From Bigelowiella natans CCMP2755 (lineage: Eukaryota > Cercozoa > Chlorarachniophyceae), in the NCBI GenBank assembly GCA_000320545.1, contig ADNK01001542.1:1-64000 (forward strand): DNA of 64,000 nt. The letters are read 5' to 3'. How positions within the stretch are numbered: the stretch's first letter is position 1; every line of letters starts with the position of its first letter. The position numbers and the translations under genes were made by a program. Below the pieces are notes generated by a model. The model saw only the letters and a list, made by a program, of their open reading frames with translations, did not search any database and was not told the origin of the DNA. This document shows positions 62,155-64,000 of the stretch, in pieces.

Positions 62155-64000
62155 TTATCTGTTGCTAAACGTACTTTGCGAGCACATATTTGACGAAGAC
62201 TGGTCATCAGAATCATTCTTGCCCTCAATCTCATCTTGTTCATCGTTCATCATAGCCGAGCTTCGCCAGCCTCCATTACCATCCTTCTCGTTCTTGCTAA
62301 GGAATTGCGACACTGCAGCAGCAACAGGGTGAACGTTGGTCTCAAAGAGCATTGTCCAGTGGTCTCCAGGAGTGTACTTTGTCACCCAGCGTTGGCCATC
62401 ACACACCGATGATGACGATGATCCTGCCGCTACTGATGATGGTGGCGCTGATGATGATGGTGATGATGATGATAGTGATGATGGTGAAGCTATCAAGCTG
62501 CTAGCAAGCTCATCTTCCGAACTCAGCGCAACAGTTCCGACATGCGGCCTCACGCTAAGCACCCTCGTCTCGTCATTGAGGACGAAATCAGAAGGACAGT
62601 AGTACTCATGGAGCAGCTCAGTGCACCGTATAAAGTGACTAGCAGCGAGCCTCGCCACGTCGGGGCTTGCCTTTAGGTCAGGCATTCTAAGCATCATCTT
62701 TGCTACGACGGTGTCCAAGTCCTCCAGAGGCTCCTCCTCTCGGCTACCCCCTTCAAGCTTTATCGGGGCGTCAAACAGCAGCACGTTCGTAACGCTTAGT
62801 CCGGGATGGCTTTGCTGCAGTTGGCGCGCAGCTTCCAAAGCGATCACGCCTCCATATGACCAGCCGCCCAACACCAAAGGGGGGGGAGGGGATAATGATG
62901 ATGATGACGATGATGATGATGATGATGACAAATGCCTCATCTCTTCCTCCTCGTTCAGCCGCTTTAGTATCTAAGATAAACAAGGAAGGAATTAAGTGTG
63001 GGAGATGGGTGGAGATATAACCGTGATTGGGATTTCTACAAAGGGTGCCGCCACACACGCAATACTAGGAGAAATGACCGATCGTGTGGGTTCGCCCTAA
63101 CATTTTATCATTTATATCATGGACTACCTCAGAGATATATATTTCAGCTACTTCCTCAATCGAATCTACCATGAACGGCACTGTGAAAAACACAGTAGAG
63201 TCAGTAAATGGCGAAGAAAATGATGGGTCAAATAAAGAAGTAATAAAACACAAGACACATCGTTATCGTACTCAGAACTACAAATCGTTTGTGCATTTAC
63301 ATTAGGATAAAATTCTCTACTTGCAAGAGGCTGCGCGACATCATCGATGGCAGCAGAAAAATATCATCAAAACAGCTCGAAAAGATACATCGTACTACCC
63401 GAGCCATTTAGAGAATTGTCATCCATAGCAAATATACTATCATAGAGGTCTGTTTGAAGGTGTGCAACCAACGGCCTAAAGCACAACGCACTAGCCCCTG
63501 CTCCGGGAAGCAAGAATAGGCTACTTCTTCCCCCCCCACCTCCTCCCTGCTCGTGATAAGGATGACTATAATATGGTTCTGCTGCCACGATTTCACCATC
63601 TTTATTACTACTATTATTATTATTGTTATTATTACTATTCCTAACACTGATACTATCTGAAGTTGACGTCGTTCTATTTGTCGCAAGGCATAAGATCTGA
63701 TGCTGCTGCAGCTGCTGCTGTTCCACTGTCTTGGATGGTAGAGGCGTCGACGATTCCGCATCCCCCCCCCCCCCAATTCCATCCTCGTCGCCTTCTTTAC
63801 GATAAGATGACAGAACTCCTGCAAGACCTCGAGGAGATGGGTTGTTGAAAACGTCCACTATCGTAAGTGAAGTAGCAGAGGAGGGATGGTCCTCTTGCAG
63901 GTGTGCAAGCAGCTGGATGGCAGAGAGAGAGTCCCCCCCCATTTCGAAGAAGCTGTCATCTGTACTAATATACTGTGACAGGGGAGCACCCTCGTCCTGG
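62155..64000 (-). CDS. C-terminal PCP-thioesterase end of a megasynthase (truncated by window edge)
   Basis: The frame is open at base 64000, so the upstream modules are outside the window. It starts with a carrier domain (FFEMGGDSLSAIQLLAHL, Ser is the phosphopantetheine site), then a linker and a type I thioesterase: N-terminal strand FLLPGAGASALCFRPLVAHL, later SIEEVAEIYISEVV (exon about 63105-63175), then the last exon 62155-62970 with nucleophile elbow GGWSYGG, LFDAPIKL (candidate acidic residue) and GDHWTMLFE (catalytic His). Such a domain releases the finished acyl or peptidyl chain by hydrolysis or cyclisation. The exon near 63367 ends about 63400; the piece joining it to 63175 is not resolved. 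Poly-Ser/Gly inserts from GAT-type repeats interrupt the thioesterase (62440-62500, 62900-62935). The family is clear; NRPS versus PKS cannot be told. Confidence 0.85.

Noticed and set aside
62336-62974. Plus-strand frames rich in Asp and Ser opposite the thioesterase
   Set aside because: They are shadows of the GAT-type repeats in the thioesterase coding strand, which carries all the catalytic motifs.

Overview
The window is nuclear DNA from an unidentified unicellular eukaryote. Genes are split by many short GT-AG introns (61 to several hundred bases), exons can be as small as 25-50 nt, and most introns and spacers are packed with di- and trinucleotide microsatellites. A DZIP1-type ciliary gene implies a lineage that makes cilia. 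A chagasin-type protease inhibitor, an NRPS-like enzyme and a PCP-thioesterase module fit a protist or alga, but I could not narrow it further. Exon joins below were worked out by hand from reading-frame phase and family motifs; coordinates may be off by a base or two and no tool was run.

Layout: 1-1224 is a repeat block with a long palindrome. 1225-1626 (-) encodes a secreted chagasin-family inhibitor. 2145-7791 (+) is a DZIP1-like gene, perhaps followed by a second gene. 7792-9766 is a second repeat block related to the first. 9767-20842 (-) is an adenylation-PCP-ankyrin enzyme in at least 20 exons. A 342-bp divergent spacer separates it from a DEAD-box RNA helicase (21185-24487, +) whose five-exon core and leader exon can be joined in phase. 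24488-26200 is mostly spacer and repeats. About 26.2-39.6 kb (-) is a very long RCC1-repeat gene (or two genes) in a microsatellite-poor island. 40253-43545 (+) is an AVT/SLC32-type amino-acid transporter. 43.8-44.7 kb is a third repeat block. About 45.4-57.8 kb (-) is an unidentified many-exon gene or genes with a GYF domain and a UBA-like C-terminus. 57954-59713 (+) is a kelch-repeat gene with two apparent frame breaks. 59.8-62.1 kb is a fourth repeat block. 62155-64000 (-) is the C-terminal PCP-thioesterase end of a megasynthase that runs off the right edge.

The window alternates between two kinds of DNA: gene segments saturated with trinucleotide repeats, and blocks rich in TGCA/CTAGC-type words that lack them and share dispersed repeats (two families recognised here). 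Other recurrent patterns are (GTA)n tracts growing directly out of 5' splice sites, and tandem duplications of about 50 bp, two of which copy a 3' splice site. The two carrier-protein genes (9.8-20.8 kb and 62-64 kb) are about 41 kb apart on the same strand; nothing in the sequence shows that they act together.
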